DNA of 64,000 nt from Psychrobacter sp. FME6 (GTDB taxonomy: Bacteria; Pseudomonadota; Gammaproteobacteria; Pseudomonadales; Moraxellaceae): NCBI RefSeq assembly GCF_014861365.1, contig NZ_RRYW01000001.1, positions 38,514-102,513 of the forward strand, written 5' to 3'. The notes beneath the pieces were generated by a model. It saw only the letters and a list, made by a program, of their open reading frames with translations. It had not been told where the DNA came from and ran no database searches. The translations under genes and the position numbers were made by a program. Below, in pieces: positions 46,967 to 56,801 of this stretch (position 1 is the first letter of the stretch; every line of letters starts with the position of its first letter).

Positions 46967-48067
46967 CTAATCTAACTTTATTAAGGACTTTAAACGCAGC
47001 ATTTTGCCGTCTTTTTCTACCCAAACCTTATCTGCATCGTCGCGATAGCTATCAAATTGAGGTTTTAGTATCACATCGCCGTTATCATCAACAATCCCAA
47101 ACTTGCCAGCTTGTTTATAAGTATAAAACTGATGGTATAGCAGCTTTCTAATCGGTGCATCCGATGAGAGGATTAACTTGCCACCCGCATCGATAATCTG
47201 GGCGCTAATAATATCTTCTTGGATATCTTCACTCATGCCAGTCGCTGTGCTGCCAGCCATTAAAGTGCTGCGTAAAAAAAGTGGGGGACTGATATTGTTA
47301 TTAAAAGTTTCAATATGTTGATTGGCGGCAAAAGGAATGATGACTTCACTGTTTTGATTAATAAGCGCCGTTTTATCTTTTAAGTCTACCTGTAAGTATA
47401 AAGGCTCGCCAGTGCAGGCATTTAACGGCTGGATTACCTCGTATTGCGGCATCACAGTCCAATAACCTCGATCATCAAGCAGTCCAGTAAGCTGTTTCTC
47501 ATTAGTAATAATAAAATAATCTTGGTCGTAATCAGAGTCATAATGTGCGTGCTGGATACGAGCGTCCGTCAGTTTATAAATCCAGTCGCCATGACGATTA
47601 ATAATACCCTGTTTGGTTTTGCCGCTTGATGATTCGGCGCTGACAATAAAGCTGGTTGCTATATCAGGTTCAGTTTGAATAGCATTATATTCAAAAGGTA
47701 CGATAATCTTGCCAGCCGCATTGATAACACCATATTTACCGTCTTGCTTAGCGATGACGTATTTATCCATCACTATATAAGCATCAGACAAATTATCCAT
47801 GACGATATTACCGCTTAGGTCTTGCAGCTGCGACGACCCATCGTCTTGTTCGATTAGCTTGCCAGCAAAAGGCTTATTGTTTTCGATACGCTCAAAATAA
47901 CTACTCGGTAAATAACCGGCACAATTAATCGTTGCATAAGCTGGGCTGATAGCACTGATAGATATTGCGACAATAGATAAAACCGTTAACAATGCTAAGC
48001 TAGTAGGGTTTATAGCTATTTTCCCAAAGCCTCGTTTAATATTAAAACGATTGGTATCAATACCCAT
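46967..48067 (-). CDS. Exported WG-repeat protein
   Basis: 366 residues. The N-terminus has a basic stretch and hydrophobic helix (about residues 24-44) ending in SPAYA, a plausible signal-peptidase I site, so it is likely periplasmic. Repeats of the WG (KWG-like) type are visible: GKYGVINAAGKIIVPFEYN near residue 109, RHGDWIYKLTDARI near 152, and GKFGIVDDNGDVILKPQFD near 320. The repeats form a beta-propeller-like scaffold in other proteins, but no activity is known. AAAGGATATT precedes the start. It lies downstream of sbcC on the same strand. Confidence 0.78.
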   Translation of the reverse strand: MGIDTNRFNIKRGFGKIAINPTSLALLTVLSIVAISISAISPAYATINCAGYLPSSYFERIENNKPFAGKLIEQDDGSSQLQDLSGNIVMDNLSDAYIVMDKYVIAKQDGKYGVINAAGKIIVPFEYNAIQTEPDIATSFIVSAESSSGKTKQGIINRHGDWIYKLTDARIQHAHYDSDYDQDYFIITNEKQLTGLLDDRGYWTVMPQYEVIQPLNACTGEPLYLQVDLKDKTALINQNSEVIIPFAANQHIETFNNNISPPLFLRSTLMAGSTATGMSEDIQEDIISAQIIDAGGKLILSSDAPIRKLLYHQFYTYKQAGKFGIVDDNGDVILKPQFDSYRDDADKVWVEKDGKMLRLKSLIKLD

Positions 48068-48123
48068 AGCAATATCCTTTTATCTCAATTTTAATCAGCT
48101 GCTTTATTCAATATTACGCCAAA

Positions 48124-51100
48124 TCACGACGCCTTTTCATGAGTGACTCGGCGACAGCCTTGACCGCTAATTTGGCTAAAACCACCAGAGAGTTTTTCAA
48201 CTTTAATCTGGGTCAAAATACGATCCTTTAATGCTTGAACGTGAGAGATAATTCCAATCAATTTACCTTCTTGCTGCAAGCTGGTTAATGTATCAAGGGC
48301 AATATCTAGTGACTCTTCATCAAGCGTACCAAAGCCTTCATCCAAAAATAATGAATCGACGCGAATATTATGACTGGCCATCTGCGATAAACCGAGTGCT
48401 AAAGCAAGACTGATAATAAAGCCTTCACCACCGGATAAGTTTTTGGTACTGCGAATATCGCCGCCTTGGTAGTTATCAATGACATTAAGCTCAAGCGGAT
48501 TGCTGTCATCATGAATAAGTAAATAGCGGTCACTCATCTTTTGTAATTGACTATTGGCATGATTGATCATCACCTGAAAGGTTAAACCTTGCGCGAAGGT
48601 ACGGTACTTTTTACCATCAGCTGAGCCAATCAATGTATGCAGTTGCTGCCAGACTTGCAGCTTTTGTTTTTGCTCGTCGATGGCGCTGATCTGTGCCGCT
48701 TGCTCACCTTTTTGGCTGGTATTGTCCTTGAGCTTTTGGTCAATCGCGCCGATTTGCTGATTTAGCTGATCAATATCGCTTTGGGTCTGATGGTGCTGTA
48801 CCGTAATCTCTTTTTGGCTTTGATCCGTCAAAGGTGTCGCCAGTTTTTTGTCTAGCGCGTGCTGGGTGCTATCTAGTTGTGACTTGGTATGTTGCACAGC
48901 ACTCTCAATAGACTGTTTACGTTGACTTAAATCGTCACGTTGCTCTTTTGCTAGGCGTGCATTGATAAACTCTGCTTCATCTACGAACTGTGACTCTGAG
49001 AGTAGGTCAGTAAAGGTGCTTTGCTGAGCATTCATTGTAGTAGCCGCAGACTGTAACTCTGTGTCCAGCTGTTGTTTTCTAAGCTTTAATTGCTCTAATA
49101 CCTGCTGCACAGTATCCAGCTGTCTTTGTGCTACTACTTGCTTGGCTTTAGCGTCATCAACAGCACTACGTAACTGGTCTTCTTCATTTTTTGGATCTTT
49201 ATCTGCAAAAATCTCTTTTCTATCTCTAATGGATTGTTCGATAGCATTTGTTTTATGAGCGATGAGGTTCTCTAGTTCATTGAGCGCTGTTTCATCATTG
49301 GTAAGCTGCGATTGTTTGCTCTCAATGTGTGCAACCAAGCTACTAAGGGTATTGGTCAGTTGTTGTTGGCTGCTACTTTGCTCATTGTAATATTGTTTTA
49401 ACTGCTTCAAAGCATTACGTTGTGCACGCAATTTGTCAAGATGGCGGTCATAATCGACTTTATCTAGTACTTCTTGCGCATTGATACTATTACCCAGTTG
49501 CTCAAGTGCGGATTGAACGTCTGTTACTGTCAGCTCCGTCATTAAATAGCTTTGGTGTTTATCCGCAGGATACTTATCCACCAAAGATGAAATAGTGGTC
49601 ATCATGGGTGTTAGTTCAGAAAAATTAACAGCTTTCTCATATTCGATGCTCTCAACTTTTTGAGCATTAAGCTTGATATCAGTTGTCAGGCTACTTATGT
49701 CGCTAATAAGCGCTTGTTGTTGTTTTTCATCGGCCTCGATAGCAGTGCTGAGCGTTGAAGCACTTTCAGTTAGGTTTTCATATTTGACCACTATCGTTTT
49801 AAGAGACTGTCTATGCTCAGCTAAGTTGTTTTTAGTGTCATCCAATAAGGTTAAGGAGTGGGCTATATTAGTGATAGTTGCCTTGATGTCATCTTTCATC
49901 TGATTAAGAGGATTGATAATCGCCACAGTCGATTCAGAATAATGGTTTTCAACGTCAAACAGTGAGGATATACAATCTCGAATATCGCTGTATAACGTCT
50001 TAGATTGCTGCTGTAAGGGTGCTAACTGCTGCTGTTGATTATTGATGGCTTCTTTTTTGGTGGCATGGTCGATATGATGTTTGGATAAACCTTGCTCGAT
50101 ATTTTCAATGAGCGTCTTTAGTTCCGTTATTTTCTGCTGGGTCTGTTGTGTTTGTGACAGCTCTTTTCTATTATCGATACAATTGTCCAATAACGGATGG
50201 TTTTTACCATAAGGGTGTTCGTTTGCGCCACAAAGCGGGCAGGGCACACCATCCTCTAACTCTATTATATAATCTTCAAGCTTAGCGACCTTTTGTAGTA
50301 GATGTAGATACTCTTGCTTATCTTGTTTTTTGAGCTTGGCTTCTTGAATATCACTCTTGTGACTGGCAATCAAACCTTCTAATGTTATTACTTCCTGATT
50401 CAGTGTTGGTAATGTTAGGTTAATGTGTTTAATTTGGCTAGCAATCTCAGATAGCTGTCGCAGCTTAAAACTGGCTTGTTCAATCTGAGTGCTGATTTGA
50501 TCGACTTGCTCTTGCTCGCTGCGCATATTAGCAATGGGCTGATTTTTAATAAGTGTGGCTTGCTGCTGTTGTAGGCTAGTAAGCTGTTCACGTTGCTGTT
50601 GAATTCGTGATTGATCTAGGTTTTGCTGTGCAATTAACTTATCAGAATCAGTTTGCAGCTGTTTGGCTCGATTATCGTGAGTCAGCTTATCAACGCTTAA
50701 GCTGACATTATCTTCTAGGAGTGCTCTTAAGCGTTTACAGCTATTGTCAAAGGTAGCCATATCCGTATCAAGGTCCACCAGCTCTTTATAATCATTAAAA
50801 TACTTTTCCATGCTGCTAAGCTGAGTTCTGGTTTGGTATTCCGTTTGTTTGTGACTAGTTATTTCTTGACATAGTTTTTGGACATTAGCGGCTAGTATTT
50901 TTTTGCGTTGATTGTCGTCCACTAAAGACTGTGACTGCTGCTTTATATTACTATCCAACTCGCGCGTTTTTGCAATGATGGGTAAAGCAGTTTGTAAGTT
51001 GTTTGTGGCTTGATTTTCAAGCTCTGTGACAGTTTTTAACTGACTAGACGCTTGCTCAAGTGTTTGTTGCTGTGTCGGAATTTTATCAAGCAAATGTTGT

Positions 51101-52038
51101 TGTTCAGCATCCATTTTTTTTACCGTGTCACGGCTATAGCTAAGCTCACGAAATTGGCTGTCAATCTCTAACGCTTTATTGGCCAATGCTAAGCGCTGTG
51201 CTTCTGGGATGAATACTTGCTGTGCTTGCTGTGCTGTTGAAAAATCAGTTTTATAAGTAGACAGGTTTTGCCGCAACTCTTGCACACTATCTAGCCACTG
51301 CAGCTGCTCGCCCAGTGTTTTAAAGGTTTGGCGTTGCTTATCCTGCTGTTCATTAAGGTCTTTTAGCTCAGCTACAAGCAGATTTTCGTCTTCAGCACTT
51401 AATAACGATAATCCATCCACGCCTGCCTGCAACTTACCGAGCACCTCGTCCTCAAAGCGTTTCTTTTCATGGACATTGAGCGAGATTTTGGCATAAATAG
51501 CCGTACCGGTTATCTTCTCTAAAATGGCTGCTCTATCGCCAATATCTGACTTTAAAAACGCGGCAAAACTGCCTTGTGCCAACATAATAGAGCGCGTGAA
51601 TTGGTTAAAATCCATACCAATTAAGTTTTGGATGTAAGCTGAGGTCTTAGACTTTTTTTCTTCTAAAATCTTGCCAGATTCGACTTCGCTGATCTCATGC
51701 TTGATTGGTAATAAATTGCCCTTGGCTTTTTTGTGGGCACGATGTTGGTACCATGAACACTGATAGCGTTTGGAATCAATCTCGATAATGACTTCTGCTG
51801 AGCATTCGCCCGTACCTTGGGTCATCATCTCATTTGCCGAACCTGTAATATCGCCTAATCTCGGTGTTTGGCTGTATAATGCTAAGCAAATCGCATCTAA
51901 AATGGTAGTCTTGCCAGCGCCCGTTTGCCCAGTGATGGCAAAGATACCTTCGTTAAGAAAGGCAGGGTCACTAAAATTAATGTGCCATTCGCCTTTTAAG
52001 GAGTTGAGGTTTTTGAGTCGAAGTTCAATTAAGCGCAT
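48124..52038 (-). CDS. sbcC: Exonuclease subunit SbcC
   Basis: An SMC-like ATPase that with SbcD cuts DNA hairpins and blocked ends. The 1304 residues are longer than E. coli SbcC (about 1050). The N-terminal ATPase half has Walker A GQTGAGKTT near residue 37. Two very long coiled-coil arms (about 190-560 and 640-1080) flank a zinc hook, CPLCG, near residue 603. The C-terminal ATPase half carries LSGGEGF near 1203 and LFLDEGFGTLDEESL near 1231. The sbcD gene is 88 bases upstream on the same strand, so both subunits probably come from one message. Confidence 0.95.
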   Translation of the reverse strand: MRLIELRLKNLNSLKGEWHINFSDPAFLNEGIFAITGQTGAGKTTILDAICLALYSQTPRLGDITGSANEMMTQGTGECSAEVIIEIDSKRYQCSWYQHRAHKKAKGNLLPIKHEISEVESGKILEEKKSKTSAYIQNLIGMDFNQFTRSIMLAQGSFAAFLKSDIGDRAAILEKITGTAIYAKISLNVHEKKRFEDEVLGKLQAGVDGLSLLSAEDENLLVAELKDLNEQQDKQRQTFKTLGEQLQWLDSVQELRQNLSTYKTDFSTAQQAQQVFIPEAQRLALANKALEIDSQFRELSYSRDTVKKMDAEQQHLLDKIPTQQQTLEQASSQLKTVTELENQATNNLQTALPIIAKTRELDSNIKQQSQSLVDDNQRKKILAANVQKLCQEITSHKQTEYQTRTQLSSMEKYFNDYKELVDLDTDMATFDNSCKRLRALLEDNVSLSVDKLTHDNRAKQLQTDSDKLIAQQNLDQSRIQQQREQLTSLQQQQATLIKNQPIANMRSEQEQVDQISTQIEQASFKLRQLSEIASQIKHINLTLPTLNQEVITLEGLIASHKSDIQEAKLKKQDKQEYLHLLQKVAKLEDYIIELEDGVPCPLCGANEHPYGKNHPLLDNCIDNRKELSQTQQTQQKITELKTLIENIEQGLSKHHIDHATKKEAINNQQQQLAPLQQQSKTLYSDIRDCISSLFDVENHYSESTVAIINPLNQMKDDIKATITNIAHSLTLLDDTKNNLAEHRQSLKTIVVKYENLTESASTLSTAIEADEKQQQALISDISSLTTDIKLNAQKVESIEYEKAVNFSELTPMMTTISSLVDKYPADKHQSYLMTELTVTDVQSALEQLGNSINAQEVLDKVDYDRHLDKLRAQRNALKQLKQYYNEQSSSQQQLTNTLSSLVAHIESKQSQLTNDETALNELENLIAHKTNAIEQSIRDRKEIFADKDPKNEEDQLRSAVDDAKAKQVVAQRQLDTVQQVLEQLKLRKQQLDTELQSAATTMNAQQSTFTDLLSESQFVDEAEFINARLAKEQRDDLSQRKQSIESAVQHTKSQLDSTQHALDKKLATPLTDQSQKEITVQHHQTQSDIDQLNQQIGAIDQKLKDNTSQKGEQAAQISAIDEQKQKLQVWQQLHTLIGSADGKKYRTFAQGLTFQVMINHANSQLQKMSDRYLLIHDDSNPLELNVIDNYQGGDIRSTKNLSGGEGFIISLALALGLSQMASHNIRVDSLFLDEGFGTLDEESLDIALDTLTSLQQEGKLIGIISHVQALKDRILTQIKVEKLSGGFSQISGQGCRRVTHEKAS

Positions 52039-52126
52039 GGCGGGGTCTTATTTTTATCAGTCATAGTAATAACGAAAATCGTGATGGAATCATGAAGTAG
52101 TTAAAAATTATTAAGCTGTTTTTATA

Positions 52127-53644
52127 TTATTCTGCCTGAGTGTCTTCATGATGCAGGTTATAAACGATTTGTTCATAAGCATCACGTAAGGTTGTTTTTT
52201 GTTCATCAGGGACGTTATGAGCGGTCAAACAGCGCTCAAACACTTCTTGCTCATTTAAGTCTTGTAGCGTCTCAGAGGCTTGATGTTGATTGAGGACTTT
52301 ATTATAAGTTTGCGTATTTTTTATTTTTAACACCTCACACGGTAAGCCCTCTACCATCGCTTGGATATGCTCACGTAAGTCACTAACCACTTCATCACCG
52401 TCATAAACAACTTCTAACCATACTGACTCAGTCAAGGCATCTATCGTCCTATCAATCATTTGTTTAATGGTTGCTAAATCGCCTGAAACTTGCGCCAATT
52501 TTTGGAATTTTGGAATAGGTAGGGAGACAATTTGCATCTGACGTGATTTATCGTGATGCAATAGATTAGAGGTTTCAGTATTTAGTATAAACTCTGCTCG
52601 ATTGGAAACTTCTTCATCAATCAACTTTTTGTCACTTTCACTATTTTCTACTAACTCTTCAAAACTAAATAAATCATCCATAAATTCAGATGTTTGAGCT
52701 GCTATTTTTTTAGTGGTTTCTTTGATTGGTGCTAAAGAATGCTCAATGGCAACTTCTGACGCTAAGACTTCATCTTCAACATCATTTTCTGCTACACCAA
52801 ATTGTACTAACAAAACTTGTTTCTGCTGTTTTGCTTCACCAAAACCCATAGCAATAGGTGATCCTGAATAGCGGATACTCTCACGACCACCGACACGCTG
52901 CGGTACATGCAAATGTCCAAGCGCCACATAGTCAAACCCATCATCGAACATATCGGCAGAAACCTTGCCAAGTGAGCCCACATACAAATCGCGCACGCCA
53001 TCATCATCGGTCGTGGTGCCACCCGCCGCGAACAGGTGCCCTGTGGCGATAATAGGAATGTGCCGCTTGTGCGCCTTAGCTAGTTCAGCTTGCTTGGTTT
53101 TGGCAATGCTCGCCACTTCATCATAATGCGTGCAGATACCAGCGATGACATTGGCATCTTTGCTATCTACTGACTCGCCAGCATGACTATTTCGAACGTC
53201 GCGATCACGCAGATAGGGGACAGCGGCAATAATGCAATGCGCTGTACCGTCGGCATCGTCTAAAACCAACACTTCATCATTTAAGTCTTCACAAGCGGTA
53301 CCGATAACATGAACATTGAGAAACTTTAAGACATTGCTTGGCGCATCTAAAAAAGTAGGGGAGTCGTGGTTGCCTGCGACGATGACGATATGCTGACAGC
53401 AGGATTTTGACACCTTGCCTAAAAACTCATAATAAAGCGCTTGGGCTCTATTACTAGGAGTCATGGTGTCAAATATATCACCTGCGACTATAAGTACATC
53501 CACTTTTTGCGTGCTAATAGTCTCTTGCAACCAGCTTAAAAATGCTTCAAATTCTTCATAACGCATGCGCCCATATAACCTGCGCCCTAAATGCCAGTCA
53601 GAGGTGTGAAGAATAGTAAGCGGTTTAATAGCAGATGCAGGCAT
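52127..53644 (-). CDS. sbcD: Exonuclease subunit SbcD
   Basis: The Mre11-like nuclease partner of SbcC, a manganese phosphoesterase. Metal-binding motifs are in order: HTSDWHLGR near residue 13, VAGDIFD near 52, GNHDSP near 90, TGHLFAAGG near 200 and LGHLHVP near 245. The 505 residues exceed the usual 400. The extra part is a poorly conserved acidic segment after residue 290 and a C-terminal extension. The capping domain follows. It precedes sbcC on the same strand. The segment upstream (53645 on) holds repeat material, not a promoter I can recognise. Confidence 0.93.
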   Translation of the reverse strand: MPASAIKPLTILHTSDWHLGRRLYGRMRYEEFEAFLSWLQETISTQKVDVLIVAGDIFDTMTPSNRAQALYYEFLGKVSKSCCQHIVIVAGNHDSPTFLDAPSNVLKFLNVHVIGTACEDLNDEVLVLDDADGTAHCIIAAVPYLRDRDVRNSHAGESVDSKDANVIAGICTHYDEVASIAKTKQAELAKAHKRHIPIIATGHLFAAGGTTTDDDGVRDLYVGSLGKVSADMFDDGFDYVALGHLHVPQRVGGRESIRYSGSPIAMGFGEAKQQKQVLLVQFGVAENDVEDEVLASEVAIEHSLAPIKETTKKIAAQTSEFMDDLFSFEELVENSESDKKLIDEEVSNRAEFILNTETSNLLHHDKSRQMQIVSLPIPKFQKLAQVSGDLATIKQMIDRTIDALTESVWLEVVYDGDEVVSDLREHIQAMVEGLPCEVLKIKNTQTYNKVLNQHQASETLQDLNEQEVFERCLTAHNVPDEQKTTLRDAYEQIVYNLHHEDTQAE

Positions 53645-53719
53645 AATTAGACTTAATGATGGATAAAAGACAGCGATTATTCTAGCAAGAATTGCTGCGG
53701 TTTGCTGTGGTTATGAACT

Positions 53720-53760
53720 TATAGTAAATTCACTTTAAAACGGTATCGCTTTCATATAGT
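53720..53760 (+). repeat. Palindromic repeat family, left-end fragment F
   Basis: TATAGTAAATTCACTTTAAAA matches the outer end of copy A and fragment E. It stops next to the 131-bp element, perhaps because that element inserted into it. Confidence 0.55.
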
Positions 53761-53762
53761 AC

Positions 53763-53893
53763 TAGGGTGTGTCCTCAATCTAAACGATCATACCTAAATG
53801 GGCTAAAAATGGCTAAATTTTGCCAAACATCGTCAAATAGTTGGCTAATATCCCGATATTATCTGCACTATTTTAAAATGAGGACACGCCCTA
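53763..53893. mobile_element. 131-bp MITE-like element with 15-bp inverted ends
   Basis: TAGGGTGTGTCCTCA (53763) and TGAGGACACGCCCTA (53879) are complementary except for one T-G position. CTA precedes and follows, as in the 270-bp element. No ORF. A matching single end (TAGGGCGTGTCCTAA) occurs at 59284. Confidence 0.75.
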
Positions 53894-53965
53894 AATAACA
53901 AATGAGTCATACCGAAAAATCTTAATCGTTAGTAATATCTAAATTATCATTAATAAGGATATCCT

Positions 53966-54631
53966 ATGTCGTTTATCAGATTATGCACATTGGCTTTGCT
54001 AGCCAGCTCATCTCTGGCTGCTTGCAGTAGTCATGAGCAGACCAATATGGATAATAAAACCAGTGTGAGTCAAGTCAAAGACAGCAACTCGTTTATCCAT
54101 TCGATTAAGCCGAGTCGTTCCGAAGCAATCATTGGCCAAGTGACTGGTGTTATTTCGCAAGATAGAGCGCAGCAAAAAGTGATTCTTATGACTAAGAATG
54201 GACAACCTTATACAGCGTCCATTAGCAGGTCTAATTTCGGTCAGCAGAATGCTTATCAAATGCAAGAATTGGCTGTCGGTGATTACATCGAAGTGATGGG
54301 AGAGCAATCGACATCACAATCAGATAATAAGCGCCAAATTATTGTCCGTGCTATGCCTTATGTTTTACGTAAAATCATGGTCGCTGACCATCAGGTAGAC
54401 TGTGTCGGTGTTGCGCCACAACTATGCTTACTGATTAAGCCTGCTAAACAAGCTAATAGTCAGTCGGACTGGGAGTATAGATATAGTGCTATAGAAGGTT
54501 TTGATTATGAGCCTGATTACGAATACACATTGCTTATCAAAAATACGCCTATTAGCAATCCGCCTGCAGATGCATCGTCAATTCATAGCAAGCTTATAAA
54601 GGTACTTGAGAAAAAAAGGACTAAAAACTAA
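53966..54631 (+). CDS. Lipoprotein of unknown function
   Basis: A 221-residue protein with a lipoprotein signal: a hydrophobic stretch then LAACS, giving Cys near residue 20 as the lipidated residue. Mature residues are polar, with a possible small beta-domain (VIGQVTGVISQDRAQQKVILMTKNGQ and VGDYIEVMGE) resembling an OB- or DUF-type module. No homolog is recognised. AAGGATATCC precedes the start. It ends in a terminator shared with convergent cysG. Confidence 0.72.
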   Translation: MSFIRLCTLALLASSSLAACSSHEQTNMDNKTSVSQVKDSNSFIHSIKPSRSEAIIGQVTGVISQDRAQQKVILMTKNGQPYTASISRSNFGQQNAYQMQELAVGDYIEVMGEQSTSQSDNKRQIIVRAMPYVLRKIMVADHQVDCVGVAPQLCLLIKPAKQANSQSDWEYRYSAIEGFDYEPDYEYTLLIKNTPISNPPADASSIHSKLIKVLEKKRTKN

Positions 54632-54636
54632 GAGCT

Positions 54637-54675
54637 AAAAAAGCCCCAGCAGTAGATTGCTAGGGCTTTTTAATA
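54637..54675. terminator. Bidirectional terminator between the lipoprotein gene and cysG
   Basis: Stem AAAAAGCCCCAGCA/TGCTAGGGCTTTTT, with one mismatch, 6-base loop and T-run. Confidence 0.8.
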
Positions 54676-54699
54676 CTGTTTGGAAGTTTAAAAATAGAT

Positions 54700-56370
54700 T
54701 TAACCAATCACCAACTGCTCTAAGCTTTCACTGTCTTGTTGCTCAGCAAGACTTGCCACCATTGATAATGCATGGGCTTGCTGGCTAGTATTATCTATGT
54801 TTGGTGTAGCCGCTGTACCGCCGCGTAACCAGTTACTATTCGTATCGCTAGTACTTTGACTGTGCTGCTGATTTTGTAAATTATACCAAGCCAAATCATC
54901 ATGTAGCGCTACCACGTCCCCCATAATGAGCAAAGCTGGCGTGGGGAGCTGGTTTTGTTCTTGCAACTCAACGATATCGGCAAGCGTGCCGGTTAATACT
55001 TGCTGATTGGGCATACTGGCATTAGAGACGATAGCAATTGGGGTATCGCTACTGCGTCCTGCGTCAATCAAACCTTCAGTTAAACGAGGCAGTGAATGCA
55101 AACCCATATAGAAGACTACGGTCTCATCGGTATCCAAGAAGTTTTTAAAGTTATTATTAGGTGCACCAGCTTTTAAAAATCCAGTGACAAAGCGTACCGA
55201 CTGCGAATGGTCGCGATGGGTCAGCGGAATACCGGCATAGCTGGCAGCGGCGTTGGCTGCGGTAATGCCGGGTACGACTTGGTAAGGTACGCCGTGCGCG
55301 CGCAGGCTTTCTATTTCTTCACCGCCACGCCCAAAGATAAAGGGGTCGCCGCCTTTTAGACGTACCACACGCCGTCCTTCTTTAGCGCTATTGACTAGTA
55401 GCTCATTGATGCCCAATTGCGCCACGGCGTGGTTGCTGCGTTTTTTACCAACGAATACTTTATCAGCATCGCGGCGGCATAAATCCAATACTTGTGGCGA
55501 CACCAATGCATCATAATAGACGATATCGGCTTGTTGCATCAGACGTAGCGCTTTAAAGGTTAATAATTCTGGGTCACCAGGACCGGCACCGACGATATAG
55601 ACTTCACCTATCGTACTTGGTGTTTCTGTTAGCTCATCGGCTATCACTGGCGCAGATGTTGAAGCAGACTTTGAAACAGTGCTCAGTACATTATCATCTG
55701 CGGTGTTTTTTGCAGTGATTGCAGCAGCAGTACTGTCTAAATCAGCTCGCAATTGCGCGGCAGCTTCCTTTTCGTTACCTGCAAACATCAGCTGACTGAC
55801 TGAACCTTCAAAGGCACGCTCCCAAAACTGTCGACGTCCAGTCAATGTTGGTATTTTGGCTTTTACTTCGCCACGAAATTCACCAGCCAGCTTCGCCAAT
55901 TTGCCATAGCCTTGCGGAATCAAGGTCTCGAGACGCGCACGCAGTAGACGTGCCAACACTGGTGCTTTACCATTCGATGAGATACCAATCACAATCGGAT
56001 TACGATCAATGATAGCGGGGAAAATAAAGTCACACAAGTACGGTGTATCGACGACGTTTACGGGGATATTTAACTCGGTAGCATCGGCGTGAATTTGATG
56101 ATTGAGTGCTTCATCATCGGTGCCAGCGATGATGACGCGTGCGCCTGTCATATAAGTTTTATTATAATTCTCATAAATCAATTGGTGCTTAGCATCTGTT
56201 TTATTATTTGTGAGTAGTGCCTGTAGCTCAGCGCAGATATCAGGGGCAAGGATTGTGATGCACGCGCCAGCACGGCTGAGCAAGTCAGCTTTACGTAGCG
56301 CCACATCGCCGCCGCCGACAATAAGTACTTTGCGGCCTTCTAATTTAAAAAACAATGGAAAAGTGTTCAT
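54700..56370 (-). CDS. cysG: Siroheme synthase CysG (multifunctional)
   Basis: Makes siroheme from uroporphyrinogen III. The 556 residues hold two fused modules. The N-terminal precorrin-2 dehydrogenase/ferrochelatase has GGGDVALRKADLL near residue 19 and SSNGKAPVLARLLR near 132. After a Ser/Ala/Thr-rich linker (about residues 205-250), the C-terminal methyltransferase begins VYIVGAGPGDPELL near residue 255, with RLKGGDPFIFGRGGEE near 341. E. coli CysG is about 457 residues, so the linker and a C-terminal tail of about 60 are extra. It supplies siroheme to CysI at 60668. A small ORF lies 20 bases upstream. Confidence 0.93.
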   Translation of the reverse strand: MNTFPLFFKLEGRKVLIVGGGDVALRKADLLSRAGACITILAPDICAELQALLTNNKTDAKHQLIYENYNKTYMTGARVIIAGTDDEALNHQIHADATELNIPVNVVDTPYLCDFIFPAIIDRNPIVIGISSNGKAPVLARLLRARLETLIPQGYGKLAKLAGEFRGEVKAKIPTLTGRRQFWERAFEGSVSQLMFAGNEKEAAAQLRADLDSTAAAITAKNTADDNVLSTVSKSASTSAPVIADELTETPSTIGEVYIVGAGPGDPELLTFKALRLMQQADIVYYDALVSPQVLDLCRRDADKVFVGKKRSNHAVAQLGINELLVNSAKEGRRVVRLKGGDPFIFGRGGEEIESLRAHGVPYQVVPGITAANAAASYAGIPLTHRDHSQSVRFVTGFLKAGAPNNNFKNFLDTDETVVFYMGLHSLPRLTEGLIDAGRSSDTPIAIVSNASMPNQQVLTGTLADIVELQEQNQLPTPALLIMGDVVALHDDLAWYNLQNQQHSQSTSDTNSNWLRGGTAATPNIDNTSQQAHALSMVASLAEQQDSESLEQLVIG

Positions 56371-56390
56371 AGCATCACCAGTTATTCAAT

Positions 56391-56618
56391 TTAGTGTATG
56401 CCACTATTATGGTTTATTAGGTACGGCAGCTCACGTAAAGAATTGGCATTAGCATATTCGTTTTTGACATGATGACGATGGTTTTTGGTGAGATGTGGAA
56501 TAGGTGTTTTAAAAGTAGATAATTGTTTTTTTAATGTGATAGTTCTTATTACGATAGCAAGGGTAAATGGAATGATGGCAGTCACGTAGGATTTTGCTGT
56601 AAAAGATAGCTGACGCAT
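56391..56618 (-). CDS. Small membrane-protein ORF upstream of cysG
   Basis: 75 residues with one N-terminal hydrophobic segment (about 8-24, SYVTAIIPFTLAIVIRTI) and a basic, His- and Asn-rich tail. The main evidence that it is real is a textbook GGAGGT ribosome site nine bases before the ATG, and its position 20 bases ahead of cysG on the same strand. The family is not recognised. It might be a translated leader for cysG or an independent small membrane protein. Confidence 0.5.
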   Translation of the reverse strand: MRQLSFTAKSYVTAIIPFTLAIVIRTITLKKQLSTFKTPIPHLTKNHRHHVKNEYANANSLRELPYLINHNSGIH

Positions 56619-56801
56619 AAAATATCAACCTCCGATAGAGGTGTTTTAAAAGTTATAGATAAAAAGACTTATAAACCAACTCCTGGTGAAGGACTGATTT
56701 ATGTTTAAAGAAGAAGTGAGCTTTTCTATCGTTCTAATATCAACTGGTTCAATAATTAATAAAAATAACTGTAAAGTAGAAATAAATCGGGCTAATTGTA
56801 T

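Larger units (their letters stand above)
53645..53965. other. Repeat-rich gap between sbcD and the lipoprotein gene
   Basis: Divergent genes separated by 321 bases. Most is taken by repeat fragment F (53720-53760) and a 131-bp inverted-end element (53763-53893). Promoters for both genes must be squeezed around these. Confidence 0.6.
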
